Assembly: GCF_014649915.1 (NCBI RefSeq)
Contig: NZ_BMTY01000009.1
Location: 167,497 to 231,496 of the forward strand
DNA: 64,000 nt
Direction: 5' to 3'
DNA from: Streptomyces toxytricini
GTDB lineage: Bacteria; Actinomycetota; Actinomycetes; Streptomycetales; Streptomycetaceae
This document shows positions 16,391 through 25,626 of this stretch, piece after piece. The position numbers were made by a program, and so were the translations under genes. The notes under the pieces were generated by a model, which had not been told where the DNA came from, did no database searches, and saw only the letters and a program-made list of their open reading frames with translations. Each line of letters opens with the position of its first letter. Position 1 is the stretch's first letter.

Positions 16391-17803
16391 TCAGCGGGGG
16401 CTGTCCTTGCCGTACAGCCACACGTCCCACACCCGCCGCAGGTCCAGCCCCGTCTGCTTCTCGGCGTACGCGGTGAAGTCGGCGGTGCTCGCGTTCCCGT
16501 GCCGCCGCTCGGCCGCCCAGCCGCGCAGCAGCGCAGAGAACGCCGCATCACCCGCCTCCTGACGGATCCGGTGCAGCACCATCGCGCCCCGGTAGTAGAC
16601 CGGATTCCCGGAGATGTCCTCCGGCCCGGGCGGGGACGCCGGCGCGAACGCGTCCCAGTCGGAGTCCGCCGCCGGGTCCACCGCGGTGTCCCCGGCCAGG
16701 AACGCCTCGAAGCGCTGCTCGGCCGTCGGCCCGCCGTGCTCCTCCGCCCACAGCCACTCCGCGTACGTGGCGAACCCCTCGTTGAGCCACATGTCCTTCC
16801 ACGACGCCGGCGACACCGAGTTCCCGAACCACTGGTGCGCCAGCTCGTGCAGCACCAGGTCCTCCGTCGGCGCGCCCGGGAACACCGGCCGCGTCTGCGT
16901 CTCCAGCGCGTACTCCAGGCTCCCCGACGGCAGCACGATCGCCCCGCCCGCCGAGAACGGGTACGGCCCGAACCGCGCCGCGCCCCACTCCGTCATCTCC
17001 GCCAGCCGCCCCAGCGCGGGCGCGCTCTCCGCCTCCTCGCCCGGGTCGACCGCCGAGTACAGCGGCACCCCGGAGGGCGTCCGCCCCTCCGTCACCGTGA
17101 ACCTGCCGACCGCGGCCGTGACCAGGTAGCTCGCCACCGGCTCCGGGCTGTGCCACGCGAACGCCGTCCGCCCGTCGCCGGTGTCCGTACGCGAGCGCAG
17201 CCGGCCGTTCGAGACGGCCTCGTACCCCTTCGGCACGGTCAGCACCACGTCGTAGGCGGCCTTGTCGCTGGGGTGGTGGTTCCCCGGGAACCACGTCATC
17301 GACCCGACCGGCTCGCCCACCGCGACCGCCCCGCCGTCCAGGCGGATCCAGCCCTCCGTCGAACCGTCCGGGTCCTCGTGCGGCTTCGGCCGGCCGCTGT
17401 AGACGACCTCCGTGCGGAACACCTCGCCCGCCGCCAGGTCGTCGGCCGGCCGCACCGTCAGCTCGCTGCCCGTCCGGTTGAACCGGGCCCCGGCGCCCTG
17501 CACGGCGACCCGCTCCACCTTCAGCCCGCTGAAGTCCAGGTTGAACGAGCTGAGCCCCTGCTCCGCCCGCGCCGTGATCACCGCGCGGCCTCGCAGCACC
17601 CCGTCCGCCGGGTCGTAGCCCAGGTCCAGCCCGTAGTGCTCCACCTGGTACCCGCCGTTGCCCGCCTTCGGGAAGTACGCGTCCCGCAGCCCCGACGCGC
17701 CCGGCCGGCCCTGCACCGTCTCGGCCGTACACCCCGTCCCCACGACGAGGAGCGCGGCGGAGGCGGCCAGACCGGCGGAACGAAGGAGCGTACGGGTATC
17801 CAC
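16391..17803 (-). CDS. M1-family zinc metallopeptidase, lipoprotein
   Basis: A 470-residue aminopeptidase-N type enzyme. The zinc site HELAHQWFGNS and the third ligand in WLNEGFATYAEW are present. The N-terminus has a signal sequence with lipobox VGTGC (Cys about 25), so it is exported and lipid-anchored. The body shows the M1 substrate-side pattern (GSLEYALETQ in place of GAMEN). It ends before the ERAP-type C-terminal domain, so it is the short two-domain form. Stands alone, facing left, next to hbpS. Peptide substrates are unknown. Confidence 0.92.
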   Translation of the reverse strand: MDTRTLLRSAGLAASAALLVVGTGCTAETVQGRPGASGLRDAYFPKAGNGGYQVEHYGLDLGYDPADGVLRGRAVITARAEQGLSSFNLDFSGLKVERVAVQGAGARFNRTGSELTVRPADDLAAGEVFRTEVVYSGRPKPHEDPDGSTEGWIRLDGGAVAVGEPVGSMTWFPGNHHPSDKAAYDVVLTVPKGYEAVSNGRLRSRTDTGDGRTAFAWHSPEPVASYLVTAAVGRFTVTEGRTPSGVPLYSAVDPGEEAESAPALGRLAEMTEWGAARFGPYPFSAGGAIVLPSGSLEYALETQTRPVFPGAPTEDLVLHELAHQWFGNSVSPASWKDMWLNEGFATYAEWLWAEEHGGPTAEQRFEAFLAGDTAVDPAADSDWDAFAPASPPGPEDISGNPVYYRGAMVLHRIRQEAGDAAFSALLRGWAAERRHGNASTADFTAYAEKQTGLDLRRVWDVWLYGKDSPR

Positions 17804-17896
17804 CCCACGATCTTATGGGGTTGTATGTGCGCAACGGTCCGATTCGGCCGCGGCCCCGGGACCCCGCCCGGCACCGCGGCCGCACCCGCCGGACGC

Positions 17897-18457
17897 CTAC
17901 TTCGCCAGCGCGTCCACGCCCGCCTTCGCGTACTTCTCGTCCAGCTCGCCGCTCGGCGCACCGGCCACACCGATGCCCGCCACCGGCGCGCCCTCCGCCT
18001 GCACCGGCACACCGCCGCCGAGGAACAGCGTCCCCGGGATGTCCTTCAGGTTCGGGGCCTGCGCCAGCCGGCCCGCCAGCACCGACGTCGGCGCGTTCCA
18101 CGCCACCGCCGTGAACGCCTTGCGCTCCGCCGACTCGTACGACTGCGGGCCCGCACCGTCACCGCGCAGCGTGACGATCGTGTTGCCGTTGCGGTCCACG
18201 ACCGCCACCGTCACCCGCTGGTTCTCCTTGCGCGCCGCCTCCAGCGCCGCCTGCGCGGCCCGCGCCGCCGCGTCGACCGTCAGGTGCGTCGACGTCGTGA
18301 ACGCCTTGCCGTCCACCACACCGTCCTTCTTCGCCGCGGCCGCGGCGGCGGCCGCCGGCGCCGACTGCGCCGCGTTGGCGCTCACCGCGCCGAACGCGCC
18401 GGCGCCCAGCGCGACGACGAGGGCGGTACCGGTCAGAACACGGGTGCGGGTCTTCAT
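17897..18457 (-). CDS. hbpS: Extracellular haem-binding protein HbpS (GlcG/HbpS family)
   Basis: A secreted protein of 186 residues. Signal peptide about 1-29 ends near VSANA/AQ, followed by an Ala-rich linker and the HbpS/GlcG domain (VTVAVVDRNGNTIVTLRGDGAG, SYESAERKAFTAVAWN, LFLGGGVPVQ, GIGVAGAPSGELDEKYAKAG). In S. reticuli HbpS binds haem and iron and modulates the SenS kinase. Here hbpS is divergent from a matching SenS/SenR pair 274 bp away, the same arrangement. The ATG is supported by AGGAG about eight bases upstream. Confidence 0.9.
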   Translation of the reverse strand: MKTRTRVLTGTALVVALGAGAFGAVSANAAQSAPAAAAAAAAKKDGVVDGKAFTTSTHLTVDAAARAAQAALEAARKENQRVTVAVVDRNGNTIVTLRGDGAGPQSYESAERKAFTAVAWNAPTSVLAGRLAQAPNLKDIPGTLFLGGGVPVQAEGAPVAGIGVAGAPSGELDEKYAKAGVDALAK

Positions 18458-18731
18458 CTCTGCTGCTCCTGGGATCGTCGACGACCGCGCAGCTGCGCCG
18501 GCCGCCGCTGCCGGACGCCGTGCGTCCGGCCCGTCGGGACCCCTCCAGCCTCCGCCCGCACCCCCCTTCCCCACGTCCCCGTACCGGCTCGCCTCCCCGC
18601 CCGGACCGGACGACCCCCGGGTCAACCGATCGGCTGATGCGCACCCGCCCGCCGCCCCGTTGGCTGGAGGCGCCACCGCCCGCCACCGGGCACGATGGAG
18701 CCGAGCAGCCACGCCCCACCGGGAGCCCGAC

Positions 18732-19964
18732 GTGACCACCCACCCCCACCCCGCCCCCGCACGCGAAGGCGGCACCCGGATGCTCGCGGCGGTCATGCAC
18801 ACCGCCTTCTTCCTCCTCCTCACCGCCTCCGTCGCCCGCTACCTGCTGCGCCACCCCGGCTCCCCCGACACCCCGTGGATCATCGCCCTCGGCACCGCGC
18901 TCGCCCTCCTGTACGTCCTCGGCCCCGCCCTCGGCGCCGCCCCCACCCTGCGCCGCCTCGTCTGGCTCGGCCTCGTCACCGCCACCTGGGCCGTCCTCGT
19001 CGACCTCGCCCCCAGCTTCGCCTGGTGCGCCGTCCCCCTCTTCTTCACCGCCCTGCGCACCCTCCCGCCGCGCGCCGCGATCGTCCTCGTCGCCACCCTC
19101 ACCGCGTTCGTCGTCGCCGCGCAGCTCCGGCTCGCCGACGAGTTCGACCCCAACCTCCTCGTCGCCCCGCCCGCCGTCGCCGCGCTCGCCACCGCCGTCT
19201 TCGTCCACATGGAACGCCAGGCAGAAGCCCAGCGGACCCTCATCGACGACCTGCTGCGCACCCGCCGCGAACTCGCCGCCACCGAGCGCCGCGAAGGCAC
19301 CCTCGCCGAACGCCAGCGCCTCTCCATGGAGATCCACGACACCCTCGCCCAGCACCTCTCCAGCCAGCAGATGCTCCTCCAGGCCGCCGACCGCGTCTGG
19401 GACGCCGACCCCGCCACCGCCCGCACCCACGTCCGCACCGCCAACGGCATCGCCGCCCGCGGCCTCGCCGAGGCCCGCCGCCTCGTCCACGACCTCGCCC
19501 CCAGCGAACTCGCCGGCGGCGCCGACCTCCCCGAAGCCCTCCGCACCCTCGACGCCGGGCCAGGCGTCGCCGTCCGCTTCCACCTCGAAGGGACGCCCGT
19601 CCCGCTCCCGGACCGCGTCCAGTCCGCCCTGCTCCGCGTGGCCCAAGGCGCCCTCGCCAACATCCGCGAACACGCCGGCGCCCGCACCGCCGCCCTCACC
19701 CTCACCTACCTCGGCGACCAGGTCGTCCTGGACGTCGCCGACGACGGCCACGGCTTCCCCGCCGCGGACACCACCCGCCACGCACCCGACGCCGGCCGGC
19801 CCGGCCCCGACCCGGCGCGCCCCGACCCCGCCACCGGGCGCGGACACGGACTCCCCGCCATGCGCGCCCGCCTCGGCCAGCTCGGCGGCACCCTCACCCT
19901 CGAATCCACCCCGGGCGAAGGCACCGTCCTCTCCGCCGCCATCCCCCTGGAGCACCGCCCATGA
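18732..19964 (+). CDS. senS: Sensor histidine kinase SenS (HPK7 class)
   Basis: A 410-residue membrane kinase. Five hydrophobic segments cover residues about 17-155 (for example VMHTAFFLLLTASVARYLL and WIIALGTALALLYVLG). The HisKA_3 dimerisation domain has the phospho-acceptor H202 in MEIHDTLAQHLSSQQ, and the ATPase domain shows ALANIREHAGA, DVADDGHGFP and GHGLPAMRARL. A Pro/Asp-rich insertion sits in the ATP lid (about 360-382). The GTG at 18732 is 274 bp from hbpS; the stop overlaps the ATG of senR (ATGA). Function as a redox/haem sensor with HbpS is carried over from S. reticuli. Confidence 0.9.
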   Translation: MTTHPHPAPAREGGTRMLAAVMHTAFFLLLTASVARYLLRHPGSPDTPWIIALGTALALLYVLGPALGAAPTLRRLVWLGLVTATWAVLVDLAPSFAWCAVPLFFTALRTLPPRAAIVLVATLTAFVVAAQLRLADEFDPNLLVAPPAVAALATAVFVHMERQAEAQRTLIDDLLRTRRELAATERREGTLAERQRLSMEIHDTLAQHLSSQQMLLQAADRVWDADPATARTHVRTANGIAARGLAEARRLVHDLAPSELAGGADLPEALRTLDAGPGVAVRFHLEGTPVPLPDRVQSALLRVAQGALANIREHAGARTAALTLTYLGDQVVLDVADDGHGFPAADTTRHAPDAGRPGPDPARPDPATGRGHGLPAMRARLGQLGGTLTLESTPGEGTVLSAAIPLEHRP

Positions 19965-20581
19965 CGACCCTCCTCCTCTGCGACGACCACGCCGTCGTCC
20001 GGGCCGGCCTCCTCGCCCTCCTCGCCAGCACCCCCGACATCGACGTCCTCGGCGAAGCGGGCAGCGGGGAGGAAGCCGTCACCCTCGCCGCCCGCCTCCA
20101 CCCCGACGTCGTCCTGATGGACCTCCAGCTCGGCGACGGCATCGACGGCGTCGAGGCCACCCGCCGCATCACCGCCGCACCGAACCCGCCCCACGTCCTC
20201 GTCCTCACCACGTACGACACCGACGCCGACATCACCCGCGCCATCGGCGCCGGAGCCACCGGCTACCTCCTCAAAGCAGAACGCCCCGAAGAGCTCTTCG
20301 CCGCCATCCACGCCGCCGCCCAAGGGCGCACCACCCTCTCCGCGCCCGTCGCCAGCCGCGTCATGGCCGCCATGCGCGGCACCCGCCCCACCCTCACCGA
20401 CCGCGAACTCGACATCCTCGGCCAACTCGCCCGCGGCCTCGGCAACCGCGACATCGCCCGCGCCCTGTTCATCAGCGAAGCCACGGTGAAGACCCACCTG
20501 GGCCGCATCTACGACAAACTCGGCGTCGACACCCGCGCAGGCGCCGTCTCGGTGGCCAAGGAACAACGCCTCCTCCCCTGA
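19961..20581 (+). CDS. senR: Response regulator SenR (NarL/FixJ type)
   Basis: A 206-residue DNA-binding response regulator. The receiver has the acidic pair D8/D9, phospho-acceptor D54 in VVLMDLQLGDG and the lysine in YLLKAERPEEL. The LuxR-type HTH follows (LTDRELDILGQLARGLGNRDIA to LGRIYDKLGV). The ATGA overlap with senS shows translational coupling. In S. reticuli SenR controls furS-cpeB and hbpS; the targets here are not visible in the window beyond hbpS itself. Confidence 0.92.
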   Translation: MTTLLLCDDHAVVRAGLLALLASTPDIDVLGEAGSGEEAVTLAARLHPDVVLMDLQLGDGIDGVEATRRITAAPNPPHVLVLTTYDTDADITRAIGAGATGYLLKAERPEELFAAIHAAAQGRTTLSAPVASRVMAAMRGTRPTLTDRELDILGQLARGLGNRDIARALFISEATVKTHLGRIYDKLGVDTRAGAVSVAKEQRLLP

Positions 20582-21241
20582 CCGGGGGCAGCAGACGGCA
20601 GCCGAGGAAGGCTGCCGGGCGGCGAACAGGACAGCACGGCAGACCGCTTCCGCGCGGGGCGTCGCGGACGGAACGGCCCGAAGACCGCACCCGGAAGGGC
20701 GCAGGACGAGGCGGCGGACTGCACGGCCTGGGTGGCGGGCAGCGCCGGACGCGCCCGGCGGCCGGCCTCGGCCGAGCGGGTACGGCAGGCAGCAGCCGAG
20801 GTGAGCCGGCACGGCAAGGCGCGGCAAGCCGCCTCCGGAGACGGCGCAACAGCGCCACCCGAGGGGCGGTACGGCAGACGGGCGACACGGCGGCCGCACC
20901 CGGAACGGCGTGGCAGGCAGCAGCCGGGGCAAGGCGGCGCGGGCGCGCACGGGGCCCGGCTGCGGCAGGCCGCATCCCCCGCCGCAACGCGGCGGAACTA
21001 CACCGGGGCCGGACCGCGGCCGCGGCCGTACCCGGGACGGCGCGGCAGATCCGCGCCCCAGGGCGGCACGGCAGGGCATTCCGACGGCCCCACCCGACAC
21101 GGCCCGACGGCCGCATCACGCCAAGCGGCCCGCCGGCGGCCGCGCCCGGGCGGCGAGCGCGGCCCGCGTCTCCGCACCGCTCCGGCCCGTACGCCGCCCC
21201 GCGCGCGGTGCCCGCGCGCGCCCCGTGACACCATCGGCTAC
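20582..21241. repeat. 660-bp gene-free region rich in degenerate GC repeats
   Basis: No credible gene is seen on either strand. The region is built from drifting short repeats. One block (CCGyACCCGGrAsGGCG, often followed by GGCAG) recurs at 20685-20700, 20894-20917 and 21026-21048. Another (GGCAGGCAGCAGCCG) appears near 20784 and 20912, with a related GGCAGCAGACGGCAGCCG at 20586. Open frames crossing it are Arg/Ala/Pro-only and look like by-products of composition. It could be a decayed tandem repeat. Confidence 0.6.
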
Positions 21242-21745
21242 GTGCTCGACATCGGCTACTCCCTCTCCCGACGCTTCCCCGACCCCCCGCAGACCGACTA
21301 CCGCACCGCGGACGTCCGCCTCCTGCGCCACGACCTCTTCTGCGGCGACGTCTACCTCGCCGACACCGAAACCGACCGGGAAGTGTCCACGGCCTGGGGA
21401 TGGGTCCCCGTCCTCGACTTCGCCTGGGCCCTGTGCGACATCGTCGAGGAGCTCGACCGCGACCCCCGCGGCAGCCGCTCCGCCGACCGCCGCCACGCCG
21501 AGCTCGACTTCACCGAGTCCACCGACCGCATCCTCTTCGAACGCCGCTTCGGCTGGGTCGACATCGAAGCCGACTGGATGGCCCCCGAGGAGCCCCCGCT
21601 GACCTTCAGCCACCGCCTCCTGCGCCGCGAGGCCCGCGACTTCCTCCACGACCTCATCGCCGACCTGGTCGACATGCACGAGGACCTCGCCGACAACCCG
21701 GCCATCTGGACCCTCCAGTCCCGCTTCCCCCGCGTCCCGGCCTGA
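21242..21745 (+). CDS. Conserved hypothetical protein, acidic, soluble
   Basis: A 167-residue protein without signal or membrane segments. It is acidic and aromatic-rich, with GWVPVLDFAWALCDIVEELD, an ELDFTESTDRILFERRFGW stretch and a C-terminal acidic helix (DLIADLVDMHEDLADN). It looks like a family of small Streptomyces proteins of unknown function, often annotated only as hypothetical. GTG at 21242 is chosen since the frame upstream runs into the repeat region. It is convergent with the pentapeptide-repeat gene. I do not recognise a function. Confidence 0.7.
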   Translation: MLDIGYSLSRRFPDPPQTDYRTADVRLLRHDLFCGDVYLADTETDREVSTAWGWVPVLDFAWALCDIVEELDRDPRGSRSADRRHAELDFTESTDRILFERRFGWVDIEADWMAPEEPPLTFSHRLLRREARDFLHDLIADLVDMHEDLADNPAIWTLQSRFPRVPA

Positions 21746-21802
21746 CCCCCGCCGCCGGCCGGAGGGGCGTGCGTACGGGCGAAGCACCCCGAGCCCCCGC
21801 GG

Positions 21803-22477
21803 CTACGGCACCACCCGCACCCCCAGGCACGCCGCCAACGCCGGTGCCAGCTCCACCAACTGCCCCGGCGTCACCACCGCTCCCGCGAGCGACTCCACCC
21901 CCCGCACCACCTCCAGCTCCGCGACCTCCCGCAAGTCGACGTCCGCCATCCGCGCGCCGGACACGTCCACACCGCGCAGCACACAGCCCCGGAACGACAC
22001 CCGCTCCAGCACCGCCCCCGCAAGATCCGGCTCGACCAGGACGCACCCCTCGAACACCACGTCCCGCAGCCGCGCCCCCCGCAGGTTCAGGAAGTCGAAC
22101 TTCCCGCCCCGCACCACCACCCGCTCCCACTCCGCCCCGTGCAGGGCCGCACCCCCCAACCGGGCGTCGGACACCTCCACATCGCGCAGCACCGCCCCCG
22201 ACAGGTCCGCCCCCACGGCGCGGACCCCCTCCCACACCGAGTCCAGGAACCGCGCCCGCGCCAGCCCCGCCCCGTCCAGGACGCAGTCCCGCACCGCGCA
22301 CTCCAGGAACCGGGCCCCCGCCCCCTCCTGCCCGGACAGGTCCGCCCCCGCGAACTCCACCCCGTCGTAGTCCCCGTCCGGCTCCAGCCCCCCGCCGCCC
22401 CACCCCCGCAGCTCCGGCAGCCGCACCTCCGGCCGCCGAGCCGCCCGCACCGCCACCCTGCGCCCGTTGCCCGCCAT
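21803..22477 (-). CDS. Pentapeptide-repeat protein
   Basis: A 224-residue protein made largely of A(D/N)LxX-type pentapeptides, for example FAGADLSGQ, CVLDGAGLARARFLD, GADLSGAVLRDVEV, LNLRGARLRDVVF and VDVSGARMADVDL, which stack as a right-handed beta-helix (about residues 40-190). Some family members (MfpA, Qnr) mimic DNA and protect gyrase; nothing here proves that. ATG at 22477 follows a G-run; it is divergent from the FAD oxidoreductase 159 bp away. Confidence 0.85.
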   Translation of the reverse strand: MAGNGRRVAVRAARRPEVRLPELRGWGGGGLEPDGDYDGVEFAGADLSGQEGAGARFLECAVRDCVLDGAGLARARFLDSVWEGVRAVGADLSGAVLRDVEVSDARLGGAALHGAEWERVVVRGGKFDFLNLRGARLRDVVFEGCVLVEPDLAGAVLERVSFRGCVLRGVDVSGARMADVDLREVAELEVVRGVESLAGAVVTPGQLVELAPALAACLGVRVVP

Positions 22478-22636
22478 CCCCCCATCGTGCCCTCCCCCAC
22501 CGACACCGCGGCCCGGGCGCCGCCCGAAGACACACCCCGCCACGCCGCACACCCGGCAAACGGCCTGCTCCGCGCCCCCGGAACGCGACACCCCGCCCCC
22601 TGGACACCCCCCTGCCCCGGGTGTACCAACTCCCCC

Positions 22637-24016
22637 ATGACGATCAACGGCGGCATCTCCTTCTGGCACGCCGCGGACCCCGGCGCCACCCCGCCCGCCC
22701 GCGCGCCCCTCACCGGCGACACGACGGCCGACGTCGTCATCGTCGGCGGCGGCTACACCGGCCTGTGGACCGCGTACCACCTCAAGACCGCCGCACCCGA
22801 CCTCCGCGTCACCGTCCTGGAGCAGAAGACCTGCGGCCACGGCGCCTCCGGCCGCAACGGCGGCTGGCTCTACAACGGCATCGCCGGCCGCGACCGGTAC
22901 GCCCGCCTCCACGGCCTACCCGAGGCCCGCCGCCTCCAGCAGGCGATGAACGCCACCGTCACCGAGGTCATCGAGACCGCCGCCAAGGAGGGCATCGACG
23001 CCGACATCCACCACGGCGGCGTCCTCGAAGTCGCCCGCACCCCCGCCCAACTCACCCGCCTCAAGGCCTTCCACGAAGCCGAAGCCGCGTTCGGCGAAAC
23101 CGACCGCATCCTCCTCGACGCCGCCGAGACCCGCGCCCGCATCGACGTCGCCGACGCCGTCGGCGCCACCTGGACCCCGCACGGCGCCCGCATCCACCCC
23201 CTCAAGCTCCTCCGGGGCCTCGCCGCCGCCTGCGAACGCCTCGGCGTCACCATCCACGAATCCACCCCCGTCACCGCCCTCGCCCCCCGCCGCGCCACCA
23301 CCCCCTACGGCACCGTCCGCGCCCCGTTCGTCCTGCGCTGCACCGAGGGCTTCACCGCCTCCCTCAAGGGCCAGAAGCGCTCCTGGCTCCCCATGAACTC
23401 CTCGATGATCGCCACCGCCCCGCTCCCCGAAGCCACCTGGCAGCGCATCGGCTGGGACGGCGCGGAGACCCTCGGCGACATGGCCCACGCCTACATGTAC
23501 GCCCAGCGCACCGCGGACGGCCGGATCGCCCTCGGCGGCCGGGGCGTCCCGTACCGCTTCGGCTCCCGCACCGACAACGACGGCAGCACCAGCCCCGCGA
23601 CGATCGCCTCCCTCACCCGCCTCCTGACGGCGTTCTTCCCCGCCCTCGCCGGAGTGGAGGTCACCCACGCCTGGTCGGGCGTCCTCGGCGTCCCCCGCGA
23701 CTGGTGCGCCACCGTCAGCCTCGACCGCACGACGGGCCTGGGCTGGGCCGGCGGCTACGTCGGCTCCGGCGTCGCCACCTCGAACCTGGCCGGCCGCACC
23801 CTGCGCGACCTGGTCCTCGGCGACACCACCGAGCTCACCACACTCCCCTGGGTGAACCACCGCGTACGCCGCTGGGAGCCCGAACCCTTCCGCTGGCTCG
23901 GCGTCCACGCCCTGTACGCCGCCTACCGCGAGGCCGACCGCCGCGAAACCGCCACCCACACCCCGGTGACAACCCCCCTGGCCCGCCTCGCGAACCGCAT
24001 CGCAGGCCGCCACTGA
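22637..24016 (+). CDS. FAD-dependent oxidoreductase, DAO family
   Basis: A 459-residue flavoenzyme of the D-amino-acid-oxidase/glycine-oxidase fold. The dinucleotide motif is VVIVGGGYTGLWTAYHL (from residue 33), followed by the second FAD block HGASGRNGGWLYN. The C-terminal part has LGGRGVPYRFGS and the FAD-closing GWAGGYVGSGVATSNLAGRTLRDL written in parts. It resembles the OrdL/PuuB-type amine or amino-acid oxidases. Substrate unknown. It stands alone between the pentapeptide protein and tRNA-Thr, ending at the shared hairpin at 24034-24064. Confidence 0.88.
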   Translation: MTINGGISFWHAADPGATPPARAPLTGDTTADVVIVGGGYTGLWTAYHLKTAAPDLRVTVLEQKTCGHGASGRNGGWLYNGIAGRDRYARLHGLPEARRLQQAMNATVTEVIETAAKEGIDADIHHGGVLEVARTPAQLTRLKAFHEAEAAFGETDRILLDAAETRARIDVADAVGATWTPHGARIHPLKLLRGLAAACERLGVTIHESTPVTALAPRRATTPYGTVRAPFVLRCTEGFTASLKGQKRSWLPMNSSMIATAPLPEATWQRIGWDGAETLGDMAHAYMYAQRTADGRIALGGRGVPYRFGSRTDNDGSTSPATIASLTRLLTAFFPALAGVEVTHAWSGVLGVPRDWCATVSLDRTTGLGWAGGYVGSGVATSNLAGRTLRDLVLGDTTELTTLPWVNHRVRRWEPEPFRWLGVHALYAAYREADRRETATHTPVTTPLARLANRIAGRH

Positions 24017-24033
24017 CCCCGCGGGCCCACGAG

Positions 24034-24064
24034 AAAGACCCCGGACCAGAGGTCCGGGGTCTTC
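24034..24064. terminator. Bidirectional terminator between oxidoreductase and tRNA-Thr
   Basis: AGACCCCGGACC and its complement GGTCCGGGGTCT form a 12-bp stem with a short AGA-type loop. On the minus strand it is followed by a T-rich stretch (CTTTCTC) 12 nt beyond the tRNA 3' end. It serves the tRNA and probably also the rightward oxidoreductase gene. Confidence 0.8.
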
Positions 24065-24075
24065 AACCCGTGGAA

Positions 24076-24151
24076 TGGAGCCGCCTATCGGAATCGAACC
24101 GATGACCTGATCATTACAAGTGAACTGCTCTGCCAACTGAGCTAAGGCGGC
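24076..24151 (-). tRNA. tRNA-Thr (UGU anticodon)
   Basis: The minus strand reads GCCGCCTTAGCTCAG at the 5' end, an anticodon loop CTTGTAA (anticodon TGT, decoding ACA) and a T-arm GGTTCGATTCC. The 7-bp acceptor stem GCCGCCT/AGGCGGC is perfect, the discriminator is T, and the CCA end is encoded (24078-24076). The anticodon stem has one T-T mismatch. Confidence 0.95.
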
Positions 24152-24312
24152 ATGTGTGACGCTGCACAGCGCACAGATCGCCCCCACTTTACACAGCCGC
24201 ACACCCCCGCCGCGAAGGCGATTTCCCGCCTCCCGTTACCACCCGCCCGCATGTTCGTTGTCCGTATGGACGTGCACACCCGAAGGCCGGACCGCACGCC
24301 GGAGGGGGAATC

Positions 24313-25626
24313 ATGAACCGCAGCGACCGCACCGCCCCGCCCCCGGCCCGCCGTACGAGAGGAGCGGAAGCCCGGCCGCGCGTCTACCGCTACCGCTTCT
24401 ATCCGGACGAAGAGCAGGCCGCTCAACTGACCCGCACCTTCGGCGCCTGCCGGTGGGTCTACAACCAGGGCCTCGTCCTGCGCACGACCGCCTGGCGCGA
24501 CCACGGCGTCCGTGTAGGCTTCGCGGAAACCTGCCGCGCCCTCACCGGCTGGAGACATGCGGCGCAGACTTCCTGGCTCCGCGACATCTCCTCGGCGGTG
24601 CTGCAGCAGTCCCTGCGGCACCTCGACGCGGCCTTCTCCCGCTTCTTCAAGCGGACGTCCACCCACCCCGAACCGAAGCGGAAGAACCGGTCCCGGGACT
24701 CCGCGACGTACGTGCGCACCGGCTTCCGCTGGCGCGAAAACCCCGCACGGCCCGGCACCGGGCTGATCGGCCTCGCCAAGCAATCCGAGCCGCTCGACGT
24801 GCGCTGGTCGCGCCCGCTCCCACCGGGTGCGGCGCCCCTGAAGCTGACGGTGACCCGTGACCGCGCCGGGCGCTTCTTCCTCCAGATCCTTGTGGAGGAG
24901 CACATCGCGCCGCTGCCTCCCGCCCTGACCCCGGACACCGCCGCCCCGAGGGCTGTCGGACTGGACCTCGGTCTGGCGGCGCTGGCCACCCTGGACGACG
25001 GCACCACGGCCGGCCACCCCCGCCTCCTCCGCACGCACGGCGCGAAGCTCGCCCGCCTCCAGCGGGAGCTGCACCGCAAGGAGCCCGGCTCCGCCAACCG
25101 CGGCAAGGCGCGCGCCCGCCTCGCCCGGCTCCACGCCGCGATCGCGGACTACCGCAGGGACGCCCTCGACCAGCTCACCACCCGCCTCGTGCGCGAGAAC
25201 CAAGTGCTCGTGGTGGAGGACCTGGCCGTCGCCAACCTGGTGCGCTCCCCCTCCGGCCCCGGGCGCCGCCGCAAAGCCGGGCTGAACCGGTCGATCGCGG
25301 ACGCCGCCTGGAGCACGCTGCTGCGCATGCTCTGGTACAAGTGCGCGTGGTACGGCCGCACCCTTGTGATCGTGGACCGGTTCTTCCCGTCGACCCGCCG
25401 CTGCTCCGCCTGCCACGCGCACGGCGAACGGCTCGACGTCTCGGTGCGGTCCTGGACCTGCGCAGCGTGCGGTGCCGCCCACGATCGCGACGTGAACGCC
25501 GCCCGCAACCTGCGGCAGGAAGGGCTCCGGCTGTACGAGCAGGCGGTCGCGGCCCTCTCGCCGGGCCGGCAGCTCCCGGCGGTCGTACGGGCTTCCGCCC
25601 CGGCGGGGGTCGTCGTGGCGGCGTAG
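24313..25626 (+). CDS. tnpB: TnpB RNA-guided nuclease of an IS200/IS605-type element
   Basis: A 437-residue TnpB/OrfB protein, the transposon ancestor of Cas12. The N-terminal helical domain starts YRYRFYPDEEQAAQL and RWVYNQGL. All RuvC parts are intact: D218 in GLDLGLAAL, E302 in VVEDLAVANLV, and the aspartates of HDRDVNAARN (391/393), with a zinc finger of Cys364/367 and Cys383/386 between. GGAGGGGGAATC precedes the ATG. No tnpA transposase is nearby, so this is a stand-alone copy; it lies 161 bp from tRNA-Thr and ahead of msiK. An associated guide-RNA hairpin remains downstream (25742-25762). Confidence 0.93.
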   Translation: MNRSDRTAPPPARRTRGAEARPRVYRYRFYPDEEQAAQLTRTFGACRWVYNQGLVLRTTAWRDHGVRVGFAETCRALTGWRHAAQTSWLRDISSAVLQQSLRHLDAAFSRFFKRTSTHPEPKRKNRSRDSATYVRTGFRWRENPARPGTGLIGLAKQSEPLDVRWSRPLPPGAAPLKLTVTRDRAGRFFLQILVEEHIAPLPPALTPDTAAPRAVGLDLGLAALATLDDGTTAGHPRLLRTHGAKLARLQRELHRKEPGSANRGKARARLARLHAAIADYRRDALDQLTTRLVRENQVLVVEDLAVANLVRSPSGPGRRRKAGLNRSIADAAWSTLLRMLWYKCAWYGRTLVIVDRFFPSTRRCSACHAHGERLDVSVRSWTCAACGAAHDRDVNAARNLRQEGLRLYEQAVAALSPGRQLPAVVRASAPAGVVVAA

